Notes under the pieces: model-generated
Database searches by the model: none
Told to the model about the DNA's origin: nothing
What the model saw: only the letters and a program-made list of their open reading frames with translations
Made by a program: the position numbers and the translations under genes
Part shown: positions 1 to 12,742 of the stretch, piece after piece
Layout: each line of letters opens with the position of its first letter
Position numbering within the stretch: the stretch's first letter is position 1
Source: Pyxicephalus adspersus
Lineage: Eukaryota > Chordata > Amphibia > Anura > Pyxicephalidae
Assembly: GCF_032062135.1 (NCBI RefSeq)
Contig: NC_092859.1
Span: 39,446,593-39,510,592, forward strand
Direction of reading: 5' to 3'
DNA: 64,000 bases

Positions 1-90
1 CATTTGCAATCCCTATTTAATGTACAGCGCTGCGTAATATGTTGGCGCTATATAAATCCTGTTTAATAATAATAATAATAATAATAATAA
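1..90 (+). repeat. LINE 3' tail with (TAA)n, cut by window start
   Basis: The sequence matches the 3' end shared by the copies at 9922, 14413, 39197, 39640 and 42199: TTTAATGTACAGCGCTGCG, then ATATGTTGGCGCTATATAAA, then CCTG and a TAA microsatellite. Orientation is +. The body of the element lies outside the window. Confidence 0.8.
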
Positions 91-2910
91 CGTGCAGTAC
101 CACACCATGCAGATTTTAAAGAAGTTTTGATCTGAGAAAGCTGTGCCAAAAAAAGCAACTAGAGGGCAAAGGACTAGTTACCATTTTTGCCTACAGGCTC
201 CCTGCAGCTGATCTCTCTCTAGTCTATTTCCAAATCTGGTAGGCAGTCAGACAACAAAGTTTTTAATAACTTCTGCAGAGACATTTATCTAAGATGTTGG
301 TGGGAAGGAAGTGCACTGCCATTTTTCACAAACCATTCTAAAAAAAGATCATTTTCAGGGTATTTGCTTACATACAATTAAATCTTTACTCCAGTTTTTC
401 CTATTGTTTTGTATGTATAGGATCCTCTCCTGTACTGAAGTTTCCTACACTGATTGTAGGAAATCACTGATTGTGAGCTTCTAACTTTGTACATTGGAAG
501 TTGCAATGAGCCAGAGCCGGCCTCATTTACTGCTGAGAGAACATCTAGTATAACATAATCCTTTCCTACTGGCTGTTCCTGGTTCTCCCATTTTATTTAT
601 TGGATATCAGTTCTCTTATTTATAGAAATCTCTGTGAACGTTACAACAGGATCCTGTTTTTGGGAAGCTATGTACAGTTTTCTGCCACGTAATGGTCACA
701 GTAGGTATGCAGACTCTGGAACTCAAAGCAAATGTGAGTCCTCATGAAATAATTAAATTAAATAAAAGTAAGCCTTCAAATGGGGAAACAGAAATCTTTA
801 AATATGCCACGCACCCTGCTAGTGCTTAGCGTGCAGCCCATATCACCCTATTCCCAATTCAAGGACAACGTGCCTCACATGGAGTCCAAGTATTGAGGGA
901 TTCTGGCAGGTCCCTATGGGTCTCACTGCTGGTACTTTTACAAAATGAAACTATAAGTTCCAGAGCTTGCAATCCTGCTACAGATCTCTCAGTAAGAACA
1001 CTTGGTAGCAGTATAGTGCAATACAATGGTGAAGTAATACAAAGTTAAAGATGAAATGACATAACATCCTTGTTGACATCATGAGCACCTGTGACTTTAT
1101 CTTTCATATTTAGACAAGGCAGAGCTGACCTTGCCCTGCCTTGTCTCCCTCTCTGCACATTATTACAACTGAAATCATTTTTTGTTTTATAACATCTAGC
1201 AATAGATCAGCTGAGAAATACATCCAACACATAATTTAACTCCATACCAGTGTTATATGGTTGGTCTCAAATGGAGCGACGATAGGTGAAAGAGGTCACC
1301 TGAGAGGTAAGTATAATTTATTTTATTTGGGATGTTTGGGATTTATTTTAGAGTTAAAATAATGTTTATGCCAATATAGACCTATAACCACTTTATTTCA
1401 TAATGAGATACTTAGGTACTTGAAGTGTTTGTGCCTGAACTCATCTCTTCCTAAATGTTTTCATGACCATTGCAGGCTCTTTTCATGTCAGGCTGTGATC
1501 ATCAAAACCTAACATCAAGACAGAGGGAATCTTTCAGGTTTTCTTTGCTAGAGGCAGAGAAATTGTTCAGAAAAAGTTCATTTTAGGACTCTGTCTTCTT
1601 CTACCTGCACCTATGGAGGATCCGGCTCCTCTTCTGTCTTTTTTCTGGTTTAGTATTCATTGCATTGCTGTAGCAGTTTTACTATTGATTTCTCTGTAGT
1701 TTCTCCACCACCAGCACACACTGACAAGTGCACAAACACATACCTTGTCCGTGAAAGCTTTTAATCCAAATTCCAGCACCTCTGGGATCACCTCCTCTCT
1801 CCACCTGTCTAGACGGATAAAGCAGTGGTATGGAGCCTAATAGGAAATAATGACAGCTATTTTGTTAGCTATTATGACCTGTCAGATGTTTCACAGCATC
1901 TGGGGGATGGCAGGCCGGCAAAGCCGCATGTGAAAATGCCATCTGCGCAAGTAAGAAAAGAATAAAATAAAATCTGCATTTACCATGACAGCCATGTATG
2001 TTGATAAAATATAAAAGCTAATAAATCACTTGGGAAAAGAAACAAAATTTAAATAAAAGTCATTTGGTTTGTGCCTGGAAGAGAATCCTTAGTTTGTAAC
2101 TTCATAGATTTGTAGGAAGAAATATGGGATATGCATATGTATCCCTGTTAATGTTCTTTAAAAGACTGCTTGTGTTCAGTCTGAAACCTTGTTTATTATG
2201 TTATATTTTATTCTTATCATTAATCATTTAAAGCCACACTATGACCAGTTAATAAAAATTATTCTTTGAGTCTAGGAAAGTTTAGTCTAGTGGAATACTT
2301 ACCGGTACCTTATTTCTTTCTACTCTGGCAGCCAGAAATCTTTGCTCCAGTCCTGGATTATGCTTTGTATTGTGTTTGATGATGTAGTGAGTTGCACCAT
2401 CAAGTCTTTGGCTTTGGGTATATTAAAAAATATATAAATGCTAAATAATATACATTTAGTTTGCTAATAGAATGTGTATCATGAAAAATATTTTTTAAAT
2501 ATTTCAAATAAAATATATTTACATATTTGTTCACTCTTTGTTGCATCTTAATGCTGTTGATCTGCAGCTTTCAGCAATGTTTGAGTGAAATTTTTGTGAT
2601 TTCTGAAGGTTGATTGAGTGTGATTTCTGAAGGTGCAGTGGACCAGGCCTGTGTAATGTGTGCTGAAATGGCCACTTGTAGTGTTCATCTAAAACTTGTG
2701 TGACAGAGTGACAATGAAGGAGCACAGCTGAGAGACAGGGATAGAGTTTCACCCTATGGCATAATGCCCAGGTATTGTTTTATTGAAAGCTGTAGATTTT
2801 CAAAATATAAAATTGTTGAATTCACCTTACCAGCTTAAAGCTTATATTCGGTTTTAGTGATAGGGTTTACAACTACCTGCAGCTCTTAGTCCCTGTTGTT
2901 TTGTATCTGT

Positions 2911-3127
2911 GGGCCTGATTTATTAAAGCTCTACAAAGCTGGAGAGGGTACACTTTCATCAATGAACCTGGGTGATCAAGCAAACCTAGAATAAATCTGG
3001 TCCAGGATTCAAAACATTTGCTAGCAAATAACTTTGAAGAAATCCATTCCAGGTTTGCTGGATCACCCAGCTTCACTAATGAAAATGAATCCTCTCCAGT
3101 CATGGAAAGCTTTAATAAATTAGGTCC
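2911..3127. mobile_element. Palindromic MITE, family A (GGGCCTGATTTATTAAAGC)
   Basis: This 217-bp element starts GGGCCTGATTTATTAAAGC and ends with the near-inverse GCTTTAATAAATTAGGTCC. The two halves are inverted copies of each other (GGTGATC.AGCAAACCT against AGGTTTGCTGGATCACC). Four more copies or pieces lie at 9589, 32481, 53210 and 55971. There is no coding capacity, so it is a non-autonomous foldback-type DNA element. Confidence 0.8.
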
Positions 3128-4517
3128 TATGTTTCTATAGTTGCTTTTGAAACCTACAGTTTTTTGTCCCTGACCATTTCTTCATAAGATTGACAACTAT
3201 GTAGTGGATGAAAAGACAATCTATGGGTTTATTTTTATAGAACTAATAAGCCTGTGGTTTATAAAAATTTTGAGATAGAATGAAAGCATATTTACCAGCT
3301 AAAATACCAAAGTGTAGCGTTAGAGTCATTTAAGTACACGTGGCTTGGCTAGCAAGTTATTTTGTTGTAGAGTGAAATTGTTTACTACGGCTTGAAGATC
3401 ATTTTCCTTTGACCTTGACGTTATATTACAAGTGCCCAATTACTGACTAGCAAATATTCCAAAACTGTTTGGTGCAGAAAGGACAATTCAATGGCTCTTC
3501 TTTGTCAATTCATCAGAGAACACATACATTTATTTTGCCTTTCTCAGTTTTCAGTAAGCAGCTCATAAGACATTATCCCCCACAAATTCCTGAAAGGCCT
3601 CACCACTGAGAGTGTACAGACCCTTTTTTTATTAGACGCAGTGGCGGGTTTGTCATAATAATACAGCTTCGTATTCAATGTGTAGAACACAAAATTCCTT
3701 GGTTTGAACAAACAATACAAAAGCCGCAGGCAGATTTCAAATTATTATATTTGTGTTTGGATTGAAGATCCGTTGAGAGTAGTTTGGGACTTGTCATTTG
3801 GAAAAATGTTACACATATACTTTAAAAAAAAAAGCTTATTGGATATAAGGTGTTGCTGAGTGACAAGAAAAACTGCAGTCTTCAGGGAATATTTTGAAAT
3901 TACATAAAACAAACTAATGGTATGGAGAAAGGGTAAGTTGTAAACATTCAACAAGTGTCAATGGATTTTTAGGAGGTCAGGAAACACTGTGTATGTCCTT
4001 CCTTCTGAGTAGTCGATTACACGAGTAGTTCTGAGTAGTTCCAGAACAATCATTTTCTATGGTACAGGCAGGTCCACAACAGCACAATCAATTGACTACC
4101 TGTCACTCTGTCCTACCTTATAATTAGTCATTTGCAGTCGCTTTGTGATTCATCTCTTGCTGTTTGATTGGTAATAGCAAGAAAAAAGAATAGTGTCTGT
4201 GGTCTAGGATGCTACCCAATGCCTAAAAAAACACCTACAAGATCAATTCTGACTTTTGTCTAGGTCAGTACTGATTCTTTTAAGGGATACTAGATAGGTC
4301 GTTAGGGATATGCACAACATTCCAGAACTAGTACACTATTTATTTTTGTTTCTTGCAGCTTCCATGCAAACGTCAAGAAGAATGTTTTTGTTGTGTTCTG
4401 TTTGCTGTTCAAGAAGTTCTGATGCTGGGCAATAAATAGTAGTTGAAGCAATTTATTTAAAACAAATACATATCTTGCTTATGTAGGGTAAATCAAAAGG
4501 TTAGTGTAACGCCCTAT

Positions 4518-4600
4518 GTCACTGGTGCACAACCTGTGGTCAAGGGGCCATATGCAGCCTTTTGGCACTTTCTGTGCGGCCCTTAGAGCCCTTGTAGACA
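4518..4600 (+). repeat. Possible hAT-type element end
   Basis: CACTGGTGCACAACCTGTGG followed by GGGGCCATATGCAGCC and GTGCGGCCCTT resembles the start of many hAT elements (consensus CAGTGGT-C-CAACCTGTGG, from memory). I found no matching right end, so the limits are unknown. Confidence 0.35.
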
Positions 4601-5102
4601 TTAGTCTGTGTTTCCCTATTGACAAGTTATTCGTTTTTAGTTAGATTTTTAGCATTCTTTGACAATCTGCTTTGCATATAGCATTACATTCCATGACAAT
4701 TATGTGTAGCCCATCGGTGATGCCAGGGATTGCCTCCAAAAAATTGACCTCCAAATGTGCATATTCTCATTTTTCCTTTTCTCCCTACTGCTTGCTTGCT
4801 ACCTGTATGGAGGATAAAAACAGTACTTCTTGATTATTGTAAAATATGTGGTAAACTCTTTTCCTACCATGTGACAGCTCTGATGTTTGGTGGTTGGCCC
4901 TGCATTGACACACAGATAGTCCCAGGCTCTGTGCAAGCTCAGGTTGGGATCCGGGCCATGCACAATTCTTCATGTCTATGCTCCTAAAAGTTGGAGAAGA
5001 AAAAGTATTCATTACAAGGGCAAAGTATATGTTCACCTAACACAAGCATTAACACTACTTACAAGTAACAGAAGAACAGAGAACATTCTCTATTATCTAT
5101 AT

Positions 5103-5292
5103 CAGGGGTGCCACACTTTTTTGGCTTGCGCGCTACTTTTAAAATGACCAAGTCAAAATGATCTACCAACAATAAAAACTTAATAACTCCTGTGCGCGTT
5201 AGAGTTTATTTTGTAAGGCAGGGCTCCGCGATCTACTTGCGTTGCCTTTGCGATCTACTGGTAGATCGTGATTCACCTGTTGGGCACCCCTG
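5103..5292. mobile_element. hAT-type MITE with perfect 8-bp target duplication
   Basis: This 190-bp element begins CAGGGGTGCC and ends GGGCACCCCTG, a clean terminal inverted repeat of the hAT type. It is flanked on both sides by the identical 8-bp sequence ATCTATAT (5095-5102 and 5293-5300), the duplication length hAT transposases make. Internal text (GCGATCTACTTGCG, GATCTACTGGTAGATCG) has no reading frame. It is non-autonomous. The perfect duplication suggests a fairly recent insertion. Confidence 0.88.
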
Positions 5293-6847
5293 ATCTATAT
5301 AGTTAATACTAGTCTCAATAATTGGTGTTTTGGATTGCATAGGCTTGTGCTCTTTTAGGTAAGTGAGGAAAAACATTGAACACACGAAGAGCCAGTAGAG
5401 TAATGTTTACAGCTAATATAAGATACTGCAGCTACCATCTCTCATATGTGTGAAAGCTAAACTGAAGCGACAGGTTAAGTGTTGCATCAGTCTAAATATG
5501 AATGATTTAAATCTAGATCAGCCTTCATGTTTCCTATTCAACCCACAATATAATATGGCTGATTTAGAAAGCAATCTGCATATCAAGGGCCTTTTTTTAT
5601 TTAGATTTATTATTTTCTTTTGAAACCAAAAAAGCAAAATCATGCATGTCAACCTTTCAAGTAAACATAAGAACCTTATTTAGAATTTTAGACTTGCAAT
5701 GCAGTTCCTGCTGATCACAAAGACAAATAAAGCTCTTTTCACAAAGCTAAAAAAAAGTCTAAAAAACTTTTAAAGTTGACCTTTTCAAAGAAGCATCACA
5801 GTTGAGACATCAACAGCGAGTCTATAATCAACAAACTGTGCTCTGTTCTCTGCTCTACTCTTAATGCACTTTGAAATGGATGGGTCCGGGAAAAAGCATA
5901 TCATATTTTGCAAGTCCTTTAGTTCCTACCCCTTCATTATAACTAAAATAAAGAGAAAGGACAATATTTCTAATAATATTCAGACCTTGTTTGCATGAAA
6001 TTTATACTTGAGATAAGGCTATGAGGGTTAAGATTTAATATGAGCTCTAAGGCGTAGTAGAACCTAAAGGGAAAAGTAACTGCAGTTGGTTAAAACAGTG
6101 GGAAACCAGATAAAGGCTAGCAACCTATAAAAATGGTAGCCATGCATTAAAGAGAACTAGTCATTGCCCAGCGGTTTCCTTTATTTTCCACCGCTAGATT
6201 GTATCCCAGTATTATTTTTATCTTGTTTTCTTGTATCTGTGGCAACAGAGAGCTTTTATTACTCCATATGCCATCACACAGACCTGAAATCTGTGCAGAC
6301 GCAGTTCCTGTTAGCATAGACCTGTTCCCAGAACTACATCTCTCAAGAATCCATTACCTACATGTGGGCAAGTTAGGGTCGAAGCTGCATCAGTGCAAGC
6401 GATCGATGCATGTGTAGAGGGACAGATAGAAGAAGGGATAGGCAGAGTTATTTCAGCAGGCAAGGCTGCAAAAGCAAAGTGTTGTCAAGCCAAACAGAAA
6501 ACTAAAACCTCCCTGAATTTCTAACACATCAACAAGTATTTTTATGCTCTTGCCGCATTTTTTTAAACAATTGAGAAATATGCATGTACTGTACATATTT
6601 TTTATTTTTGCCTAACATACTCTTTAAGCAATAATTTGAATTTTCAGTGAAAAAAAATTATATTTGTATAGACTGATACTTTAAAGGTTTCTATATGTGC
6701 TATATGTTGCTTTACTTATTAGGCACTAAAGCTATTGACAAACGTCAGATTATTGCCTCCCCCCAAACAGTCATGCTTGTCTCAGGTTTAAATCTGACAT
6801 GTGTACAGTGATCCCCTGATTTGAAACAACTACTTCTATAAAAGAGA

Positions 6848-6940
6848 GCACAGAGGGGTGCCGCTTGTTTGTCCTCTCCCTCCCCTTTCCATAGAACATA
6901 TTGGCACTATGTGTACAGCACTAGTTTATTCATCTGTCAC
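6848..6940 (+). repeat. Relic of MITE family B
   Basis: GAGCACAGAGGGGTGCCGC through CTCTCCCTCCCCTTTCCATAG to GTGTACAGCACTAGTT matches the middle of the complete elements at 18461-18795 and 51935-52268. Both terminal repeats are missing. Confidence 0.6.
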
Positions 6941-7008
6941 TGGAAATGTTCTTGAAATATTGTTTCCAGCAAAAATCTTAGCATATCCATTGGACATCTG
7001 TGCAGAGC

Positions 7009-7200
7009 TTAAAGTGGAACTGTCAGAAAAAAAAAATCACACCTTTGTTTCCGCAGAGCCCCTGATCCCCGCCTGTGGCCACGATTCCGTCCCACACCAC
7101 CATCTTCTTGTTACAAGTAAACATTTGATAAGTCTGCTGACTCTCAACTTCTCAATTTGTACAACAGCCTTGTAGTGACCTCTTAAAGTGGAACTCCAGC
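7009..7200 (+). repeat. TTAAAGTGGAACT-type repeat fragments
   Basis: CTTAAAGTGGAACTGTCAG (about 7009) and CTTAAAGTGGAACTCCAGC (about 7183) are two copies of the same motif that forms the palindrome at 28171-28200. Between them lies a C-rich stretch. They are probably decayed ends of one repeat family. Confidence 0.4.
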
Positions 7201-7859
7201 TTAAAAATAGTCACAGTAGGGACTTTAGTAGGGATAGTTTTCACCTCTGTCAGGCACTATTTGCTGGTTGTTTTCCTATTGGGAGGTATTTCTTTACTTT
7301 ACCAGGCACTAGAACAGAAATCGAGGGAAAAATCTTAATAACAACCTAGTGTTTGAAGATGAAGGTCTACATTGGCAAATCTTAAGTTAAAGCCATAAAG
7401 CTAAATAGTAGTAAAGTGCAAAGGCACAACACCGCTGCTGGAGGATTTGCGATATACAGAAGTTGTCTGTAAAGCTTAATGGTAGTTGAGTATTTGAACT
7501 GCTAGAGATTTTGTTTACTTGCAAAGAACGTGCTGGCCTGTGGTGTGTTGCTTTATTTTGTGAAAAATGGCACTAAAATGGGAATACACAAACCTGTTTA
7601 GGTTTAGCAATGCACATTCTTTTCCCCTTCCCTGCCAACTGTTGCTTGTTGGAGTGAATCCTTTTATTCCAGCTTGGAAGCCATATTCAGCAACTCTTTA
7701 TGAAAAATAAGCTGGAAAGGAGCATTTTTCATAGTAAATGTATGATTTGTTAATGGAGGTAGAAATATGCTGCCTCAACCAGCTTCATAAATATTCCATA
7801 AATACCATGACTATCAATGTCGTGTTCATCAGACAATTAGTAGGCTATGCATGCTCTGT

Positions 7860-8060
7860 GATTGGGGCACTGCTGTCCTCTGAGGCAGCCTAGGAACAAA
7901 GAAATGCAGTTATGTGCAGTAAAGCTGATTACTCAGTATCATTAATGCTGATAAATGACAGCGCTCTAGCAGGACATATTGAGATTCAGGCTCATAAATT
8001 GGTAATGACAATTTTCCCAGCTGTGGGCAGGCAGGTCAATAGAGGATGGGCAAAAGAGCT
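7860..8060. other. Candidate conserved noncoding element
   Basis: This is a unique stretch without repeats or homopolymers, with homeobox-type and bHLH-type motifs: TCATTAATGCTGATAAATGA, ATAAATTGGTAATGACAA and CAGCTG. I infer a possible enhancer from its composition only. No alignment is available. Confidence 0.25.
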
Positions 8061-9203
8061 GGAGAAAATCAGATCAGTGGGAATTATTTGATGTACTAGT
8101 ACTAGATGGGACTCAGCAAATGTCACACATCAGATGACAGAATGGTGACCACAATGATCAGCATGGAGGACACAATGCCTGCCATTAGACTTGGTAAGAA
8201 ACAATTTGTACTTGGCATACACTAGTGGGGTGTCATGAGACAAGGGATTCACCTTGCTTTGCAAATACCACTTGTCTGTTGCTAACCAGCTTTTGTTGTA
8301 ATAGTACAGAATTGTAGAATGTGTGACGACTTTGGACTGCTGATTTTATTATTCTGGTGTTTGTCACAATAAATAGTAATTTACTGGAGCCAAAGCATAA
8401 CTTGCACTTTATTTGTTGGCATGTTGTCATCCACAGTAACTTAACTACATCACTGGCCCATAGGGCAATATCTGGACACAAAAACCATTGGAGTTCATGT
8501 GATTTATAGGCCACCAGCTGTAGCAGATGGGAATCGTACACTAGATTTCTTTCTAGGAGCAGCCATGGGTGCTAAATCCATGTCCAAACCCAGAACAAAC
8601 AAGTCTTAAGATGTAGTGATCACATTAGGATTTTTTTTTTGTTAATGCTTCTTTTCATTTATTTTCTATTAATGATCCTGCCAGTAACCCACATCCTGTC
8701 CTAGAATGATAACATTTACACCATAGTATCCATGTGGGAGCAGCATTGTCACCCCAGACTGCTTTATTGGTTTGGACAATCAACACTGTCTGCTTTTCTC
8801 ATCTCTATAACTTAGGGAGAAATGCTTTGTAGTTCATTGTATAGAACTGGGAATGCTGATAACAGATCTGGAGATTAGGTCATAGGAACATTTGCAGAAA
8901 TGTATTTATTTTACAATAAAAGTAGTATAAGATGAAATTACATTTTGTTCAGTTAAACCTCCTAGATGGGTAGAAGTTGGGTAACAGAGTTAGATACAAT
9001 GGTATTCTGTCTAAAAACAAATGAAAAATTAAAATAAAAAATGAAACGAAAGTATCTACGTACATACATTACATACAATGTAATTTAATGACCTTTATAT
9101 ACAGCTGCACTTTCTAGGCTCATATTGTAGTTTAGTAGTACACAAAGATCTAAGATCTAAGAATTCCAAATTGACAATTATATTTTTGTTCTTTGTGTTT
9201 CAG

Positions 9204-9305
9204 GACGGAATGGGGAATCTCAGAATCACAGAAAAAGGTTTACGGCTAGAAGGAGATTCGGAATTCTTGAAACCTCTGTATGCCAAAGAAATCCGCTCTA
9301 GGCCG
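9204..9305 (+). CDS. SGCD: delta-sarcoglycan, exon 4 (internal coding exon)
   Basis: This exon encodes the start of the extracellular domain, just after the transmembrane segment of this type II membrane protein. It is 102 nt, 34 codons, phase 0 at both ends. The translation opens [12 protein letters not shown] and closes YAKEIRSRP. The acceptor is a pyrimidine-rich tract ending TTTCAG at 9203 and the donor is GTAAGT at 9306. From memory it differs from human delta-sarcoglycan at only a few positions (K to R, Q to K, Q to R), and the 102-nt length matches the human exon. Gamma and zeta paralogues differ more here, with HLCVTKDG or LRVTKKG instead of LRITEKG. The frame stays open into the intron as far as the stop at 9522-9524, but the strong donor makes 9305 the exon end. 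Confidence 0.95.
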
Positions 9306-9588
9306 GTAAGTGCTCCTAACAAAAAAAATCGAATTTCTTTCTTTACTTTGTATATACACAAACATTTTAACAACAGAAACACAAAAATATGGTTTCAGAA
9401 ACAAGATCCTATAGCCAATATTGCAGATATGTCATCCGTGAAGCCTGTTTATTGCTACATAAAACATGCTCCCAAAACTGTTTATCGTGGATCCAACATA
9501 GGATATATATTTTATGTATGCTAAGTAATGTATAAGTAGAAGGGGTATCTATTAACCCTCACAGAAATCACAGTACTCCTTAGACAAT

Positions 9589-9750
9589 GGGCCTGATTTA
9601 TTAAAATTCTTCTAAACAGGAAAAAAAGACTGTCATGGGAGAACCTGGGTGATCCAGCACACACTTGAATAGATCTGGTCCAGCAATAAAAATATTTACC
9701 AACTAATAGCAAATGATTTTTAAGTAATCCATTCCAAGTTTGCTGTATCC
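9589..9750. mobile_element. Palindromic MITE, family A, right end decayed
   Basis: It starts GGGCCTGATTTATTAAAAT and contains GAACCTGGGTGATCCAGCA and ATTCCAAGTTTGCTG, as in the copy at 32481. The right terminal repeat is no longer readable. Confidence 0.65.
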
Positions 9751-9921
9751 AAGTCAGTAAACAGCACAGCCTTTACTGTTTCTATGTTAAATCATGATCC
9801 CCCTATCCCTTATATCTCTACAGTTTTTTTTTGTTCTGACGTGTAATTGACTATAAAAACAAATGGTAAGATTTAACAGGAAACATTACTTTTGTGAATA
9901 AATTGACACCCACCCAACCTC

Positions 9922-10060
9922 TTAGATTGCAAGCTCTTCTGGGCAGGGTCCTCGCCTCCTGTGTCACTGTCTGTATCTATCTGTCTTTTGCAACCCCTAT
10001 TTAATGTACAGTGCTACATAGTATGTTGGCACTATATAAATACTGTTTATTAATCATAAA
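9922..10060 (+). repeat. LINE 3' tail (5'-truncated copy)
   Basis: TTAGATTGCAAGCTCTTCTG, GGCAGGGTCCTCGCCTCCTG, TTTAATGTACAGTGCTACAT and GTTGGCACTATATAAATACT are the 3' end of the same LINE as at 14413 and 39640. It ends in a degenerate TTAATCATAAATA tail. Orientation is +. Only the last 140 nt are present, as expected from 5' truncation. Confidence 0.75.
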
Positions 10061-11447
10061 TATAATATATGATATTTCTATTAAAACCATTTTGTAATTC
10101 AGTGTTAAAAAAAACATACTTTCCAATCTGCCACCATCTATGACTTACTAAACTTACAAATGCCATTGCCACTTGGTTGCAACCATATCAACAATGCTGT
10201 TTTGTATAGTATGTATATTATCTTTCTGCCTTCCCAGGATTTTATTGTAAGACTGGGGTGAATCATGTAATATTAGCAAGCAGGCCATCCAGCATAACAG
10301 TCTATAAAAAGTAAGTGGGTGGAATGTGAATGTGCTTTTCTGGGCAGTGCAGCATTTGTTTTCCAGTGATACAGTTTTGATTTAAATAGATAGGTGTTAT
10401 GTTACCATCAGAAAACACGGACAGTAGGCCACTACATGTACCAAAATAAAAAAAGGGACTTTCATCACACAAATGATGTGCTGATGGACAGAACGCTTCC
10501 CTGATTCAAGCAGAATGGGACATTTGAATTATGGAAGTAAGATGGGTGCAGGTAACAAGTATTTCACTCAAAAATGTTGGTGCCACCAGGGTGTTTTTTC
10601 CCCATTCTAAGAAGATATATAACAACTTCTTAATCCAGTTTTGTAAAACAACACATCAAAAATTAGCTTTTGTAGGAATCTCCATATCCATGCTTTAATC
10701 ATATCTCTGGCAAGTCTATATGTTTATGCTAACTCTACCTGTGTCCCTCCTTTTCTACTGAAATGATTGATATTGCAAGAAAATATTTTCTTTGAAGTCT
10801 GGGAGAAACCTGCACAAGTGTTGAGGAGATGAATGACCTAACACACAGATAGCAGCAGTTCAGGTTCTTCAATAGGAAATGCGGCCTCCAGCACTGTTAG
10901 TAGGCAGTCATTGCTGGTGAGTTATGTCAGAAAGTCAGGGATATCATAAAGAAACCCCAATTAGTTACTCCAAACCATTATTTTAGTAAATCTCTTCTCA
11001 TAACATTATACGTGTATTTAACTTTTGCATGGTATTTACTTACAAAACCCCTCAGACATCCAACAGGCCTAACAGTTCCTGTGCAACACCATCTTGGATG
11101 TGAGGCAGCCCCAGCAAATTAAGAAACTTGCAGAAAAATGTATTACTCTTCATTCCATTTCCAACAGCTACAAAAAAGCTCATATTGGGAGAGGCAGAGA
11201 AGCTGAGCATGCTAGAAGAGAGGGCAATTGCTAGGGATTTAAATTTCTTTGGAGAATTCACATTTTCTGCAGGTTAAAGACACATTGCATGTGATTAAAT
11301 AATCATTTAAACTAAAGGTAAAACACTGCAAGTAAGAATGTGAAAGTAATGACTGGGTCTCTTGTAAAAACCCTGGAGTTTGTGGACATTTGCTTCATTT
11401 AAAAAACATCTGTTTAAAACAACAGATATAAGTTGTAGTAATGCACA

Positions 11448-11466
11448 CCCCCCCCCCCCCCCCCCC
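11448..11466 (+). repeat. C homopolymer, 19 nt
   Basis: An uninterrupted run of C followed by an ACA repeat. Its length is likely to be polymorphic or uncertain in the assembly. Confidence 0.9.
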
Positions 11467-12742
11467 AACACACACACCTTTCTTCCCTAGGGATAGGTTT
11501 ATGTAATGGTATTCACTTTTATTTTCTTCCTGTCTGGACTGAACTATTAATAAAAAGTAATTTTGTTATATGACAGTAGTTTGAGTGTATTTTATCAGCA
11601 CTGACAACAGACAAAAGATAGGATGATCATACAACCTAACAGATTCAAGTAAATGATGGAAAAATAAATCTTTGTCAGGTAATGTCACATCTTTTAATAA
11701 TCAGTGACAGAAGAATAAAAGTATTATATATGCCAACAGGTGGCTGGTTCTCTTTAAAATAAGCCTAAGCAAAAAAAAAAACAGTTTCATTCTTCTTTTC
11801 TTACAGCACAGTGTAGTGGGTATATTGTTGTAACCAAATAGGACAGAAGTTTTGAGTTTCTACACTAGCACTGGAGACAAGTTATTTCCCACACACCCCA
11901 AAACTTAGGTGCATTAAAAATGTGCACAAGAAGTGTTCAGGTATGTCTGAGATAAATGAATAGACTCGTCTCTTATTTTCTTGTGTTTTCTTTGTCTTTA
12001 GCATCATCCCATTTGACGAATCTTTTCAAAGGACTGGGCTGGCAAACAACCGACTTTGTTTTTGACAGATAAGAGTCAGAAGTAGGCGGGTCCAAGGAAA
12101 CAGTTATACTTAAAAATGCCCTGCAGGAGTATTGAGGAGCCAAGCTGTAATGGCTACCTTTATATTCTTTCCTACAATCCACTGTTATTGTGAAAATGGA
12201 ACGTATGTTCTCATAATAAAATGTGCCGCATTTTAATTGCCTCCTGCACCACAAGCAGCCAGCGCTCCACTGTTCCTTTCTCTTTCTTAAAAATAGGTAA
12301 GGTCAAAGGCTTGTTGAATGAAAGGCCAGTAAACTGAGCCGTGTTCTCGCTTGTAATTATCACACAACTCTACATGCTGATGAACACCTGATTCATTAAA
12401 ATTTGCTAAAGGAAAAAATCACATATGATGCTGAGCAACAATTACACGTGGTGCTTAAAGTTTATCCAAGTAAAAATATTCATTTGAAAGGATAACTGTA
12501 CTTTTTTTTTTTAATCACAAACTATTTTAACACATCCGGGGATAGGCAACTTTGTTGCTTTAGAAGCCGGGAGAACATGTCTGTTGACTCGGCAAAAAGG
12601 GCATTGAGTATTCCTGTAGGTGTTCTTTCTGTTATTTTGCTTTTAGGTGTAAGGAATCACATGAGCTGAGAGTATTTATAGGGGATGCCCTCCTTTAGCA
12701 ATTTGTATTCTATTTCTCAACTAACTAAAAAGAGGCAATAAA

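Larger units (their letters stand above)
1..9203 (+). other. SGCD: SGCD intron upstream of exon 4 (3' part)
   Basis: This is noncoding sequence ending at the exon 4 acceptor. It contains a LINE tail (1-90), a palindromic MITE (2911-3127), a possible hAT end (4518-4600), a complete hAT-type element (5103-5292), a MITE relic (6848-6940), short TTAAAGTGGAAC-type repeats (7009-7200) and a unique block that looks conserved (7860-8060). I see nothing I can name in 100-2910, 3130-4510, 5300-6840 or 8070-9200. Short open frames there have no family signature. Confidence 0.85.

Noticed and set aside
1..9203. Exon encoding the membrane segment (GIYGWRKRCLY region)
   Set aside because: No matching sequence found in any + frame; it must lie upstream.
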